From assembly GCA_948567375.1 (NCBI GenBank), contig OX419762.1, positions 44,546,322 to 44,610,321 of the forward strand: a stretch of 64,000 nt of DNA, read 5' to 3'. Shown here piece by piece: positions 21,701-34,414 of this stretch (position 1 is the stretch's first letter; the number at the start of each line of letters is the position of its first letter). The stretch is from Lunularia cruciata. Taxonomy: Eukaryota > Streptophyta > Marchantiopsida > Lunulariales > Lunulariaceae. Below the pieces are notes generated by a model, which was given only the letters and a program-made list of their open reading frames with translations, was not told the DNA's origin and did not search any database. A program made the position numbers and the translations under genes.

Positions 21701-23879
21701 GATTGGGATGACTGCTAGATTGAGTGTTTGCTCATGTTACAGCAACAATATACGATGTTCTTGGTAGCCGGAACTTTCTGTCGAAGCAAAAACCTTATTT
21801 CAATACTCATGTCAAGGAGGTGAAGCTGATGATGAGAAGTCAAACTTCCCATCAATGGTAAGTTGTCAAAGCTTCCGATGGTTTATTTGAATACAGAGTG
21901 TTCTTGTGGCAAGGGACTGCCTAACATAATCGATCAACTTACTGTGTCACTGATTCATGTAAAATTTGATATTCCTTGTTATGAATAGAAGTCATTGCGG
22001 CATCCAATATGTATAGCAATAGCATGATTTTTTCTAAATGCTAGATCTCCTGAAACAAAATTCAGCAGAAAAAAAATTATGATACCCTTCATACATGTAC
22101 ACGCACCCAGAATAGCAAAAGATGTAATGGCACCGAATAAGCCAATTGGTCAACCCTTCTCAAATTATTTCTACAATATAGAGTTTCGTCTCAACAAAGA
22201 TCATGAGATAAAGAGCGAGACACGCCATGAGCAATTGACGACCCCATATGCAATCATTCAACTCCGAGTCTCATTGTCAAAGTCATATCAAGAGTTAGAA
22301 TAACTAGAACTTGCCATGGAGACCATGTGAAAGCTAGAAAGAAGAACATTTGACCTTTTCGTTCAGTACACATTCAAGATCTCTTGCAATTCCACCTGTA
22401 GTACAAATCAGATCAATTACGACGTCCTCAACAGGTGAATATCTTCCCCCCTAGTTAGCCTACGTCATTTTTAATTCTCTCGTTTATTGCAGAGACCTTC
22501 AGCTTTTCGATCTGAAACTTGCATCACCAATGCCAACCAACGATGTAGTAAGGGTAGAATCAATGTATTGACTAAAAGTAGACTATGCCAAACTTTTAGC
22601 TACTCAAAAATAGACTTTTCTTGGAGACAATATTAGGCATTCGAGAAGAGACAGTGAGGCATTCAGAAGTTTTATATATATATTTCGATAATAATTGAAA
22701 TTAAGTGAGTATATATTTAATTAATTATTAAATATTAAATTAATATTATAAATTGCAACTATCTCAAAATTTTCAGCTTAAATTTATTTAGTAATGAGTA
22801 GTTTGAAATTTAGAACTAATGCCAATATCTGATTTGGACTATCATAGACTATATTGAGTTGAATACAATTAGATCTTGACTAAATACTATGGACTTCCCT
22901 ATGAATTCAAGCATGGAATCCAAATTCAATATGCATATACATATATTCTCTTGCTCTGTATAGAAAGAAAGTATATGTATCTCTCTATATATAGAAAGTA
23001 AGATTTCAAATTTTTTGATAAAAAATATATAAAGTAAGATTTCAGAATCTTACTTTGGACCAAAAAATAAGGTTACACTTAATAAAATAAGCATTTCAAG
23101 TGTTCACCTTGCAGGGAAAATATTTGAAAAACTACACATAATATGTATTATCATTTTTCTTTACTATATTAAAGAAATATATTTAAATACAATTCATCTT
23201 ATATAATCCTTACTTGACAAAAAATCGAAAACTGCTTAGATTGCTACTACAGCACTTTTGAAAGATCATCTAAAACTGCCTAGGTTGCTATTAATGTACT
23301 ACTGATTGTCTCTGGACTTATTCTCCCTACGTTTTTATCCAAAAACACAAAAAGAATCATTTGTACAACACTTCTGGAATCCTAGTTCCAATTTCATCTT
23401 CTCTTTTCTCTTTTCTGCCCTTTCAGGCTTTGTTATTTTCTCTTCCAATTCCTTGCAATGTGAAAAATCTTAGCTCATTCTCGTTTTTCCTTTCTTATTT
23501 CTTCTATTTACAAAAAAAAAATTCCTCCTCAACTTTAAAAAACGGACCACATTAGTGAATCTTTTATTTTAGCTCTCTTATTTCCAGGTTCTTGTCTCTA
23601 TGGTTTGATTCGATTTGTAGTTTTTCTTTTTCTTTTTTTTTCACTTTCACAAGCTCCCAAATCTATTCAATTTTCTCCTTATTTTTCTTGTTTATTTCTC
23701 TTCATTCCCTTTTCCATACATTTTCTTGCTTAAATTAACTTCCCGTCTAGATCTAGTTTGTCCTAAGTCAGTCCTTTTTGCTTAAAGTGCTATAGTCATC
23801 CAAATTTTGGGTTTTTTTCTATCTTTTCTTTTTGTGTATTTTCACTTTTCCATATTTTCTTTGCATTTCCACTCAATTC
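21701..23879. other. AT-rich intergenic stretch, no gene seen
   Basis: A small open frame at 22079-22303 (74 codons) has no recognisable features. 22670-23200 is very AT-rich with TATATA runs, and 23330-23880 is strongly pyrimidine-rich on the plus strand. No transposon domain could be read. Confidence 0.5.
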
Positions 23880-24094
23880 TAGTAGGCCTGGGTTCTAGTT
23901 CTTTATGACCTGAATTTTCTTATAATGGTTTCTGTTCCTATATCATATGCTCGCATCATTGTCAATAATCTAACAAAGAAAAAGTATTATTTTTCAGATT
24001 ATTGACAATGATGCAAGCATATGATATAGGAAAAAAAACCATTCTGAGAAATTCAGGTCATGAAGAACTAGAACCCAAATTTGAAAGGCCTACT
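23880..24094. repeat. Large near-perfect inverted repeat (hairpin)
   Basis: The left arm (23880-23971) and right arm (23996-24094) are inverted copies separated by a loop of about 24 nt. The 31 bp nearest the loop, including ATCATATGC and GCATCATTGTCAATAATCT, pair with one mismatch. Further out the pairing continues with a few mismatches and one insertion of about 9 bp, as far as AGTAGGCCT. No coding capacity or target-site duplication was recognised. It could be a small foldback element, a MITE, or a young microRNA or siRNA hairpin. Confidence 0.8.
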
Positions 24095-24334
24095 ACGCAA
24101 TAATTTCATCACTTAGATTATCTATGTCATCTAGGACTTTAACATCTCTTCCCTCTTGTTCCATGTTTTCTGATCATTAAGAATCTTTTTTTTCTTCCTT
24201 CTCTTTATTTTCACTTTCTTGTTCTTCCCCGTATCTCTATTTGCAGTCTTTTCTTGTATCTATTTGAGTTCAAAAATTTTCATCATACTTCTCTAGTCTT
24301 TTGGTTTTCTTTCTTGACAAGAATATTATGAATC

Positions 24335-24401
24335 TTTGAAGTCTATATAAGATTACTTTTTCTGATCATATATCAAAATTGATGATGATATAGACTTCAA
24401 A
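24335..24401. repeat. Small inverted repeat
   Basis: TTTGAAGTCTATAT at 24335-24348 is the exact reverse complement of ATATAGACTTCAAA at 24388-24401. The loop is 39 nt. Confidence 0.6.
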
Positions 24402-26815
24402 ATGGTAGATGTACCATTGCATCAAGTAATTTCGTAGTAAAGGCCAAATATCATAGGACAACGATAAATCCAGATTGGTATTGGTCAAATTTGTAGTATA
24501 ATCTGGATATTGTCTGCATTTTTAACCATAAAAATAAAACTTATGAGGTAGAGCGTAGCTTTTGCATTTGGAAAAAAGATAAAGTTTTTCTCTATGGACC
24601 TGGCTTTAGAGTTTGAATAAAAAGAACCAATAAAAAATATATTAAGGAAAATATGGACCTTCCAGTTCCAATATCAATTGTTCATAATCCTAAATTACAC
24701 TCTGGTTAGTAATAATGGCCAAGGATATCTAATCCTTTGGCCAAGGATATCCTAAATTACACTCTTGTTAGTAATAATACAATATTGGAAATATTCATTT
24801 CAAGAGGTTGAAGAACAAGATAAAAATTTTAAATCATATCTATTTCTGTTACCCACCAAACATCATTACAATTTGACAAAAATTGTGCACAAAAGATATG
24901 TTTGTTAAAGCATTACAAGAGAAAAAGAATATAGCAATTAATCATCATTATTCTTGAAAAAAGGTATTTTCCAACCTGTACAAAGTTGTGTTTTCGGAAG
25001 CAAGGGAAGAGTACAAAATCACTCCAACATAAGGCTTAAACATATCTTTGATAAGTTCAAGATTTTCATGAAGAGCAAAGATTCAAAGGATTGTTGGAGT
25101 TTAATTCCAAGGGAGCTTTTTATACTGCATATAACACTATTTTATTGGAAATCTTTTTGTAATTTCATGGTTTACAACTATATTAAATGGTATAAAAAGT
25201 GCAAGGAGAGGTTATTATGAAGAAGAAAACCTTAAGGAACCAACAAAATGGATGATGATTAACTTGTGCTTTCTCTCTTAATTTCCCACCTCCATTAATT
25301 AACTAATGCCTTATTATTCTATATCTAGGGAAGATCTTAGTGCCCTTGTGTAAAATTTTAACAAGGAAACAATTTGAGAGAAAACATGGTAAGCTTCATG
25401 AAAACCTGTGTATAAATAAACTCTCATCATTAAGATGCAAGGAACATAAACATGATCCCATCTTGTGAAGGTGCTTTTTAAATTCTGGATACTGCACTCC
25501 TGGGAGTCTCATTTATCCTAAGCTATGGGTACCAACAAAGTGTGATAAGCTACTTTTTGTCAAGTAACTTTGGACTCAAGAGCCCAATTTCACCATCAAT
25601 TTTCTCTGTAAAGCACTCTAAGATCTTAAAACGTACGATGTACATGATGGTGGTTGCTTATACCATTGAAAGTAGTTTTGACAATCCATCACATGAAGAA
25701 TCTTATTAAGGATATGTTTGAGATGAGTTACTCATGGCATCTCATACGTAGCTTATATCAACTGAAAGTAGTTTTGACAATCCATCACATGAAGAATCTT
25801 CTATAAGGATATGTTTGAGATGAGCTACTCATGGCATCTCATACGATCAAGTGATATGTAGATGGAGAAAATGATTTCGACCCATAGAGGTTCAAATAAT
25901 ACGAATTTAAGCCATTGCCAAGACATTTTCTTCTGCAATTGGGTAACCCGGCAAGGCAAGGGCAACGATTAAAAGAAGGCATTGAGTGTATATTTGAAAC
26001 TTGTTCTAAGGGGTTTTCTTGAGACATAGGAGGGTTCTTTTCAGTGATCAAGCATACATAGATGTAGATGTGAGTCTCACAAGCACTATGGAAAACCAAG
26101 TGCTGCTCTCTAGAGCAACTTCTCGTACGTATAGAAATACATGAGGTTGTGAAAAAGAACTGATCTTGTGCAATATATATTGATGGAAAGTTTGCCTTAC
26201 AAGGGATATGGGTACTTTGTGTACTAAGGAATCTTACAAATTGCTTCAGTTTTATTGCTTTTGTTTCTCTATGTAGAATGGACTTCGAATATACCAAGTG
26301 AAGGAGATAGGCACTACATGATGGAAATTAAAGAATAGAAGAGTTATATCTCAACAAGATGGTATTACCAGGAAATATAATATCCTCTTCTAACAAAGAA
26401 CCTTTAATAAGTGGCCTGTCAACATATCATGCTACGGCTAATGAAATACTTCTATACTTGATTAATTTTGTCAAGTATTTGGAGAATCTTGTAACCAATG
26501 TTGACCCATTGGTTCATGAAGAGATATTTCATATAACCAGAATTTTGAGATTTTGAAGATCCTTTGTAAAAAACATAGGATAATTGCATTGGTAAAAACT
26601 CAATATTAAATTCTAACCGAAAGTAAACCATGGTATAAGCTACAAATATCTCGAGGATACCTAGTCCAAATATGCGTACATATCCAAGAGGAAGATGTGT
26701 TGGCTAAGTAGGCACAAGAAAATAGTATAACTTATAGCATAAAATAGTATTACTTATATCTAATCGAGCTATTCAACACTTGATACTAATTGTAGAGGAG
26801 ATAGCAGGATTCCTA
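24402..26815. other. AT-rich stretch without a convincing gene; local duplications
   Basis: Short open frames at 24954-25220, 25839-26297 (-) and 26359-26556 are unrecognised. Two local duplications are visible. CCTAAATTACACTCT, followed by GTTAGTAATAAT, is repeated at 24689 and 24751. A 96-bp tandem duplication spans 25667-25846. The text around 26285-26480 weakly resembles 30955-31130 (a shared AAGTGAAGGAGATA and similar translated patches), which may be remnants of one old element. Confidence 0.4.
25667..25846. repeat. Tandem duplication, 96-bp period
   Basis: TGAAAGTAGTTTTGACAATC begins both at 25667 and at 25763. Both copies run to CATGGCATCTCATACG with few differences. Confidence 0.85.
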
Positions 26816-26956
26816 ATAGCATGAAATGAGAGAAGAAGGCGACCGGGTAGAAAAATCGAAGGAGGGGAAGACCCCATCACGCCGTATAAGAGAGACGAAA
26901 AAAGTAAAATGGAGCTAAGCCGCAATAGGGTCTATATGAGAAATATAGCATGAAAT
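26816..26956 (-). repeat. SINE-like short repeat, copy 5, with target-site duplication
   Basis: A 117-bp element at 26828-26944 is flanked by the exact 12-bp direct repeat ATAGCATGAAAT (26816-26827 and 26945-26956). In the sense (minus) reading it runs from ATTTCTCATATAGACCC through GCTTAGCTCCATTTTAC and GGGGTCTTCCCCTCCTTC to CGGTCGCCTTCTTCTCTC. Confidence 0.8.
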
Positions 26957-28734
26957 AGCTATATTGCATGAAATCAGAAGATTACTCGGAAAGAATAAAG
27001 CCTTTCAAATTACAACAAAGTGTAAGTTGAATGGTAGTAATCTAAACATAAAGATTGAATAAAGAGAGTTGTGAATAAGAAAACATGTACAAATATGGTA
27101 ATCATTCATCGAGTCAAATTTAGAAATAGAAATGCGATCTAAGGTATCCAAAGAGATTAGATCTTTTCTTGATACTTATGCATTTACTTCCAGTTGCAAA
27201 GAGCTTTTATACGGATATGTATGAAATATATTGCAAAGGAAGTGGGTCTTAACTTAAAGAATATAAAATATTTGAACAATTGTTACAGTCTAAAGATTAT
27301 GATTGTTAAATTATCTAATTATTCTTTATAGTTTATATGCAATTGATTAACACTACATATCATGTATGCTGACTAAACACACACATGTAAATATGAATAT
27401 AAATATAAATACGCTTTATGAACCATAGATCCTTTGTGTTTCGATAGATTTTGGCAGGCCACTCCCAACAATTTATTCACCCAAGAACAAATAGTTGGGA
27501 TATTTTAGTCTGACTCTTCCGATTATTGACAGTTTTCTAGAATTTTTTATATATTTATCATATTGGAGATACGGTACATATTTAATTATTTAAATGACAA
27601 AACTATGATTTATTAAAAGTATTTTTAATTTAGAGTTACGGTATCAAGTCCAAGATTACCTCTAAATCCTAAAATCTAGATACTTATCATTTTAAAACTT
27701 GATAATGATAATATTCTAAATAAATTTTTTTTTCATAGTTGATTTGTACTCTTATTGAAGATATACCATCAATGAATTCTTTAATTTATACTATTTTTAT
27801 TTAATTATATACATATTATATTAAAAAGATGAGATTTAAGTTTCTATAGGTCAAGTACTAACCTAAATATTAGATTTAAAAATCAAATGATTAAGTTATT
27901 AAGGGGCTTGGATATCTAATTGCTAAAAGAAATAGTATATAACACTATGCGTCAAATCCCAAGTTTAAAAGTTAGTCATTTAAGCTAGTAACTCCTCTAC
28001 TTTTAGATTTTATAAGGTGAGTTTTGAGGCTAGCTAAGGTCAAAGTAGCCTTATTAAGACTTGCTTAAGCCCTGCAGTTAGCCGATATTAAATTAAGCTT
28101 AATTTCATATAATTACTGTGGTAGATAAGGGAGAAAATTTTAAGAGTATACATTGAGAATTTTTCATAAAAATAAAACTCATATGAATATAGTTTAGTTG
28201 GGCTACTAACTAAAGCGGATAATTCAAGTATTGGAGTCATTTGGTCAGTTACCTTTACTAGATGCACTAGCGCACCTTGATGCTAATATTTGATATTGGT
28301 TATTACTTTTAATGTAATCTATAAATGGTTGCTTATAAAAAAGAACCAATTTCTACTCTATTTGCGTTGCATTTGTCTTGAGTGGATTAATTTAGTATAT
28401 TATTATTTATGCTATTTTATCGATTCCAAGTTATATTTTTACTAGATATAATTATTATATAAATATAAATATAAATTTTTTTATTTATAATAAATATCAT
28501 AATATACTATCATGTATATTTAAATACTAAAATTAAAATATTTTAGTATCCAATTGGAGACTCTGATATTTATCTAATATCGAAATAATATATAATATAA
28601 AAATATAATTTTTCATTTTTGACATTAAATTTTTTAATTATGTATATAAATATCCAATATCCAGAAATTAAACATAAAATTTAAGGGAGGAAGTATAGTA
28701 AATTGTTAAATAAGTATCTATGGTCCTTGTGATG
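26957..28734. other. AT-rich stretch, nothing recognised
   Basis: Long AT-rich sequence with frequent stops in all frames. No LTR, transposase motif or gene was seen. Confidence 0.5.
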
Positions 28735-28990
28735 CATTGGCGTTTCTCGAGCCTCCGTTCCGTTCGTGCCCTCCACAGCCGCCAACTTCCCGTTCTGCAT
28801 CTGCATCCAAATCTCCCCTGCACTTAGCTGTGTCTCGTTATCTTAGCGTGCCGGGCCGAATTTGATGATGAAGGCGCACGCCAGATCTGGCTTCATCATC
28901 AAATTGATTCCGTCGGACTGGTGTCCGCCTAAATTTCCCGTGACAAGTTACCCTACACGTTAGCAGCCCACTGATAAGTCGATTACTTTT
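28735..28990. other. GC-rich islet with a perfect hairpin
   Basis: About 250 bp of markedly higher GC lie in an AT-rich desert. AATTTGATGATGAAG (28859-28873) and CTTCATCATCAAATT (28891-28905) are perfect inverted copies separated by 17 nt. No open frame across it looks like a known protein. A small open frame (29087-29350, 87 codons, Cys-containing) follows on the plus strand and is not recognised. Confidence 0.4.
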
Positions 28991-29456
28991 CCCAGCAACA
29001 TCAGAATTTCCAAATCATCATACGTGATTAGGTAACATTTTTTTATCTTTGTTTCACTTTTCCTTTGTCATTTCGAGAAGTGCAACATGCCGGATGGAAA
29101 CCAACTCGGTCGATGTCATCATCTCCTCTTCAATGACTTTACTATTTTCAATCGATCAAGGTGTAATTGGAGTATTTTATTTTTAAATATAAGTATATCT
29201 GTGGTTAGTGGAAATGAAGATTTAATTGAAAATGGTCGTTTCGATCCTCATCCAGGATGTTGCTCTTGTAGTGAGCAGAATTTGTTGTCTTTTGGAAAGA
29301 CAAAAAATCAAGCGCATGTAAACAGAAAGAAACATCAAGCAAAGGTCTAGTAAAAGCACTTATCATAAACAGATAACAATATAAGAGAAATGTGTACTCC
29401 TAGGGTACCATATTAGCAAATAAGTGAGTAGTGAAGCTATTCAAATAGTCTGTTCA

Positions 29457-29945
29457 GTGTTACTCTCTGAGTATCGTTTCCAATTTTACCATTCTCTAAG
29501 GTGGGGCTCTTAAATAATGATTTGTAGATATAACTAATTTCTTTGCTACATAAACAATTTGTGAGATGGTGCTCTAAGAGTACGGCATTCAGTTTCTTAT
29601 TATGCATGAACGGAATTCTAGAGCAACATCTATTCAAATAGTTGAACAATATAGCTTTTTAAACAATTCCGGAATTATACTTTCAAAGTATCATTTTCAG
29701 CTCTTCAATATAAATGAATGGTGCTCCTAAAATACCATTCCTAGAAATGGTTCAACAACACAGCTTTTGATATTTTGTGAAATGGTGATATAGGAGTACC
29801 ATTTTCAACTGTAACAATCTGCATAATTGGCTTCATCTTTGCTTGAGCAATATGGAATGGTGCTCTTGGAGTATTATGCTATGTGTACGTGATAGGTTGC
29901 AAGAAAGAAATTCATTAAATTGTGCTCATAGAACACCATTGTCAT
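29457..29945. repeat. Array of imperfect palindromes, spacing about 66-70 bp
   Basis: A partly palindromic box close to GAATGGTGCTC, then a short centre, then GAGTACCATTC recurs near 29565, 29716, 29784, 29853 and 29919, with weaker relatives near 29457, 29495 and 29677. Between boxes a second motif recurs (ATTCAAATAG, GGTTCAACAACACAGCTTTT, GTTGAACAATATAGCTTTTT). It is a degenerate minisatellite in which each unit can form a small hairpin. Confidence 0.55.
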
Positions 29946-32426
29946 TAGATATTCATTCCTCAATACCAGATTGCTAAATATTATTGCCTACATGACGGTT
30001 GAAATCTTTTTAACTCCTAAATCTTAAGGGTGATAGAAATTCTCGCTTGTCTAGCATCTTGAGCTGGATCCTATGCTCAACATTAGAGTAGTACTTGGGA
30101 TCAAGCAAAAAAGGATAACCTTGACTTCCATAATATCGCTCCTTACATAGTCTAAAATCAGCAAACTCACGGTAAGTAGCCGACTCAAGCTAACTTAGAC
30201 ACTTAGTTAGCAATAAAACCTTGAGAAATTATACATAATACAATTAAAATTGGGTTAACCTTTATCACCTTTGGGTCTACTCTTCCTCGACCAACACCTT
30301 TGTGGTGGGTGGTATCGTCTTCCTCTAATAGTCTAAAGGTTAGAAATTTGTATTTTGTCAAACTTTTACATCCAAACCTCCACCTTGAAATATCATGATA
30401 TATGATTTGAGATATTTTTAATCTAAATCAATAGAACTAATTTTTTTGAAGAACCTAATACTTAAGTTTACATTTAACACTTGAGGTGTCCAAGTTTTGG
30501 AGTGATAAGAAGAAGTAGAAAATGAATTCTTTTGTGTCGGTAGTTTAAATGGGAGAGATCCACAAGCCGTAGAGTTTCCAACACCGACATCAAACACCAT
30601 TGCAAAGATATCAATACTTACAGTTATACGACTCTAGCAACGATATTAAGAATATACTAATGTTTTAAATTCTCGAAACTTGTTGCAAGGAGAGTATCTG
30701 ACTAAGAGCATTCAGATGGTCTTCTTGATAGTTGGTGATATTCATGAAGATGTAGATCTATTCTCCTTGTTGGTCTCACAACTCTATGCAATATTGACTG
30801 CTGGTCTCTCTCACAAGATAATGAGTAAATGTGGAAATGTGGAAAATAACTCTTCTTATCCCATAACTTTAAATCAAGATTATAGAATATTGTACTTGAT
30901 GCAATAAGAAACTTTACATCTCATTCTAGGTCTACGCTTTTTGTTCTCTGTTCTAAGTGAAGGAGATAATCAACACCAGAATAAAAGCTCGAGAATAGAA
31001 CAGTGAGTTGGCAAGAAGATAGAATAGTAAGGAAATAAAAGCTTAAAATTTTCAGTGATTATTGCAACATCTCATGCTAAAGCTAATGTACCACTTTTAC
31101 AATTGACAAAGAAATTAAGTATTTGGAGTACCTTATTTAAAAAAATTTACCTCTTCAAATCTTTTCCATAATGAAATCCTTAAAGAATATATTAAAGTAT
31201 ATTGTAGATATGCGATATTCATCATTATGATCATTCCAAAGAAGTTCTGGTAAAGAGATTTCTTTGTGCCATTGATAGATATTTAAGGAGGTCTACATTT
31301 GATATTTAATTAAAGTGAGCTTAAATTAGAGGATTGTAATAGAGTAAATTCTACAAAGTCCACACGAGGAGTTTATAAAGATAAAGCTTCTCCAAATTAT
31401 AACAATAGAGAAATTGAATCAGGTGATCTAAATGAAAAGGGGGAGAGCAAAGGTAGAAAGATAATTTATTACTATGTTGTTTCGTAGACAGTAAGAATCA
31501 AATATACGAACAAAATCAAAAGTATACAAAGTGATTAGAGAACAAGGTTTCTTTTACTTTATGCATTTTGTTTTGAGTTTTAAAAGAAACAAAGTAACCA
31601 AAGAGACTTCAATAAAAGAAGTTGTAATGATTGTCCATATTTTTTGGAAAAAAAAAAGAAAAAGGTGCTTCCATAAATCGAAATTGGACAAACATATTCT
31701 ACTAGGAGGTGCTATAGAGTTTAGTAAAGATAAGTAGTAACCATTATTGAAGGATATTTATAAAATAAAATATACAGCAACAAATTTTGGAAACTTGAAT
31801 ATATGAATATATTCAATGAATATATAAAACAATTTCCACTTATCACTGCTCAAATAACCTGAATATAACGTTAGTTTTGCTTCAGCTAGCTCTACTGAGG
31901 ATGGTAGAGCTTCATCAAGGCTGATTAAAGCTCGACATGCTTATTGATATGTTTCAGATGATAGTGCGTGGACAACAACACTTATTCTCGCCATGTCAAT
32001 TCAGATATCACAATTATGGAGGGCACGGTTTAATAACCAGAACGTTTTTGGCGTGCTCTACACTTAAGTAGGAACGTGGTGACCATAGAGTTACACCCCA
32101 AGTCAAGCTTAGAGTTCCAATACTGTACACTTGAACACGTGACAGCAGGCCCGATGACGCTGATTTCCAACTTTTTTCTACTGAACTACTTCATGACGTG
32201 ACATCCTTCTAGAATCCATACCATGCCCGGAATAGTCTCAATTTCGATTTTAGCGTCCCAGGTCGAATTCAGAATTTAAGATAAATAATACCTTATGTAC
32301 TGAAATGCTGGTAACTACTGGACGGTCCACTTTGAATAAACCTATGATTTAGAGTTTTGGAAATGCAAACAAAGTTCCAAACAAGCTCATTTGTTTCAGG
32401 TTTTATTAATTATTAATTTATGTTTT

Positions 32427-32760
32427 AATTTTTTGTGTAAAGTAATTTTTTAGGTTTTAAGGAGTTTTTAATTTCGTAAAATTATCAATTTTTAGATATG
32501 ATTTTTTTCTCAAATTTTACAATTAAATGTTTTTTCTTAGAATATATATTATATATAATAATATAAATAATTAATATTATTTTACTAATATTTTATTTTT
32601 TTGTGTAAAAGTAATTTTTTAGTTTTTAAAGAATTTTTAATTTCGTAAAATTATCAATTGTTAGATGTAATTTTTTTCTCAAATTTTACAATTAAATCTT
32701 TTTTCTTGAACATATAATGTATAATAAATTATTAAATATTATTAAATAAATAAATAAATA
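32427..32760. repeat. AT-rich direct duplication, period about 168 bp
   Basis: TTAATTTCGTAAAATTATCA and TTTTTTTCTCAAATTTTACA followed by ATTAAAT occur in the same order near 32469 and 32638. Both are preceded by TTTTGTGTAAA and AGTAATTTTTTAG. Confidence 0.7.
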
Positions 32761-33083
32761 TTATTTATAATAATTAATATAATAATTAATATTAATTTAC
32801 TAATATTTTAACTTAAAGTTCATAGAGATTAATAAACTGTAAATAATATATGTTTATATTCTGGTTTTCATTTATTAGCTTATTTTTTACTTGCATTGCT
32901 TTTGGGCATTTTTGTGGAAAAGAGCTTTTATGAATCTTTCTTACTTGAGGTTCAATATACTTGGAGTTACAAAACCTATCCTAATTCAGATTTAACTTTA
33001 CATAATAGTCTTAATTAGTTCTACTGTAGAAAAAATTACATTTTTATTTAAAATAATATTTATATAATTTAAGATGCAAAAAC

Positions 33084-33107
33084 TATTATTATTATTATTA
33101 TTATTAT
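33084..33107. repeat. (TTA)n microsatellite
   Basis: About eight TAT/ATT triplets run in a row. The Asn run in the overlapping minus-strand frame is an artefact of it. Confidence 0.9.
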
Positions 33108-34039
33108 GCATACACATGTTTTTTGGGTTGATTATATTTCTTATTATTGACAAATGATTGTAGTAGTATGTGAGTTGAATTTTATAATAGTGATCCAAAT
33201 GATTAATTTCATATTCTTAATTTTTTAAATTAAAAAATAACAATTTATATTTTCTTCATTTTTAGCAAGTAGGAATCATCAAGTACTAATTTAAACCTTT
33301 CTAAATGTTTGTAACTAGAAGACCAATCAATTGAAGTAAATCTAAAATAAATTTTTTATGATTTTTAAAATAGGAATAGGTAAATATAATAATATTCATG
33401 AATTTATAATTTTTACATAAATTATTATAAAATTTATGTTTAGAAGTGAATGCTCTTTTTGTATACAAGGTAATAGGTTTTGAGTGTATATGAAGTGATC
33501 AATAACTAAAACAATTAATAGATTTATTACAATCAATCACTCTATTGAATATACATGGATGAAACTAAGTATGTCCTCATTGTGGACATGGGGTTGTTAA
33601 TGTTAAATAGCTTCATAGAATATGGATGAATAAATAAAAAGGATTGGAAATTAGAAGTTTGGAGTTAAAATTAAGATTAAGTTGGTTATTTGCAAGAGCT
33701 GCAATTTTATACAAATTATATTCTTCAATTAAATAAGACTACATAAAACATATGAAGATATTCCAAGAAACAACTGTGTACTCCATAATTTTTTGTTATG
33801 AAAACTTTATACATCTAAGAAGAAAATATTAGAATATAAGAATATAATAATACACAATGGCAACACATTTAAGAATCAAGTGGTAGTTGCATAGAACACA
33901 AGTAAAATAGGGTAAACCTTCATAGTATTGGTATGAGAAATCTTTCCTCTATCTAGGATATCTCAATTATGTAAATCATATGGTCTGCATACTATTTGTA
34001 CATCTACAAAAGATCACCTAGAAAGTTGCTCTCATGTAT

Positions 34040-34401
34040 ATTGTACTAGCCAAAGGCTCGCCTTCCCTCTCCCCTAGTTTTCTTTGTCAAGAGCTTTCCA
34101 ACGGTACTTCACCCATGTGATTTTGAGATTCTTACAAGAAGATTCCTTAAAAGATTCCCTTTGGTCAAAGCTTGTTTGACCAACCAGATAGGATCAAGAC
34201 CGACATGTCACCCATCCAAGTAAGTAATCCAAGGGTGGAGCTTGCTGACATGTCACCTATCTATGTACCTAATCCTATGGTGGAGCTTCCTTGGAGTAGA
34301 TCCTCTTTGTCTATAATAAAGAGAAGGTGCTCCTTTGGGGCATTGGATGATTGAGTGTGAAATTTGTGTTTTCTCTCTTCTCTTATCCTCAGAATATTAC
34401 A
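34040..34401 (+). repeat. 3' part of the 5' LTR of gypsy element 1
   Basis: Sequence directly before a clear PBS ends in AATATTACA, a usual LTR terminus. A TATAATAAA promoter-like box lies near 34310. The left limit is approximate; no second LTR copy was found to define it. Confidence 0.5.
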
Positions 34402-34402
34402 A

Positions 34403-34414
34403 TGGTATCAGAGT
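34403..34414 (+). other. Primer-binding site of gypsy element 1
   Basis: TGGTATCAGAGT is complementary to the 3' end of initiator tRNA-Met. It starts two bases after the LTR end. Confidence 0.8.

Larger units (their letters stand above)
29946..34000. other. AT-rich stretch without a recognised gene
   Basis: Open frames at 30418-30600 (-), 30680-30907 and 31531-31737 are short and unassigned. 31860-32330 is less AT-rich but shows no readable domain. Two simple repeats are listed separately. The 5' LTR of the following gypsy element must lie towards the right end, but its start could not be fixed. Confidence 0.4.

Noticed and set aside
24954-25220. 88-codon open frame as a possible transposase fragment
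   Set aside because: Aromatic- and Lys-rich text gives a vague impression of transposase, but no DDE or zinc-finger motif could be found.
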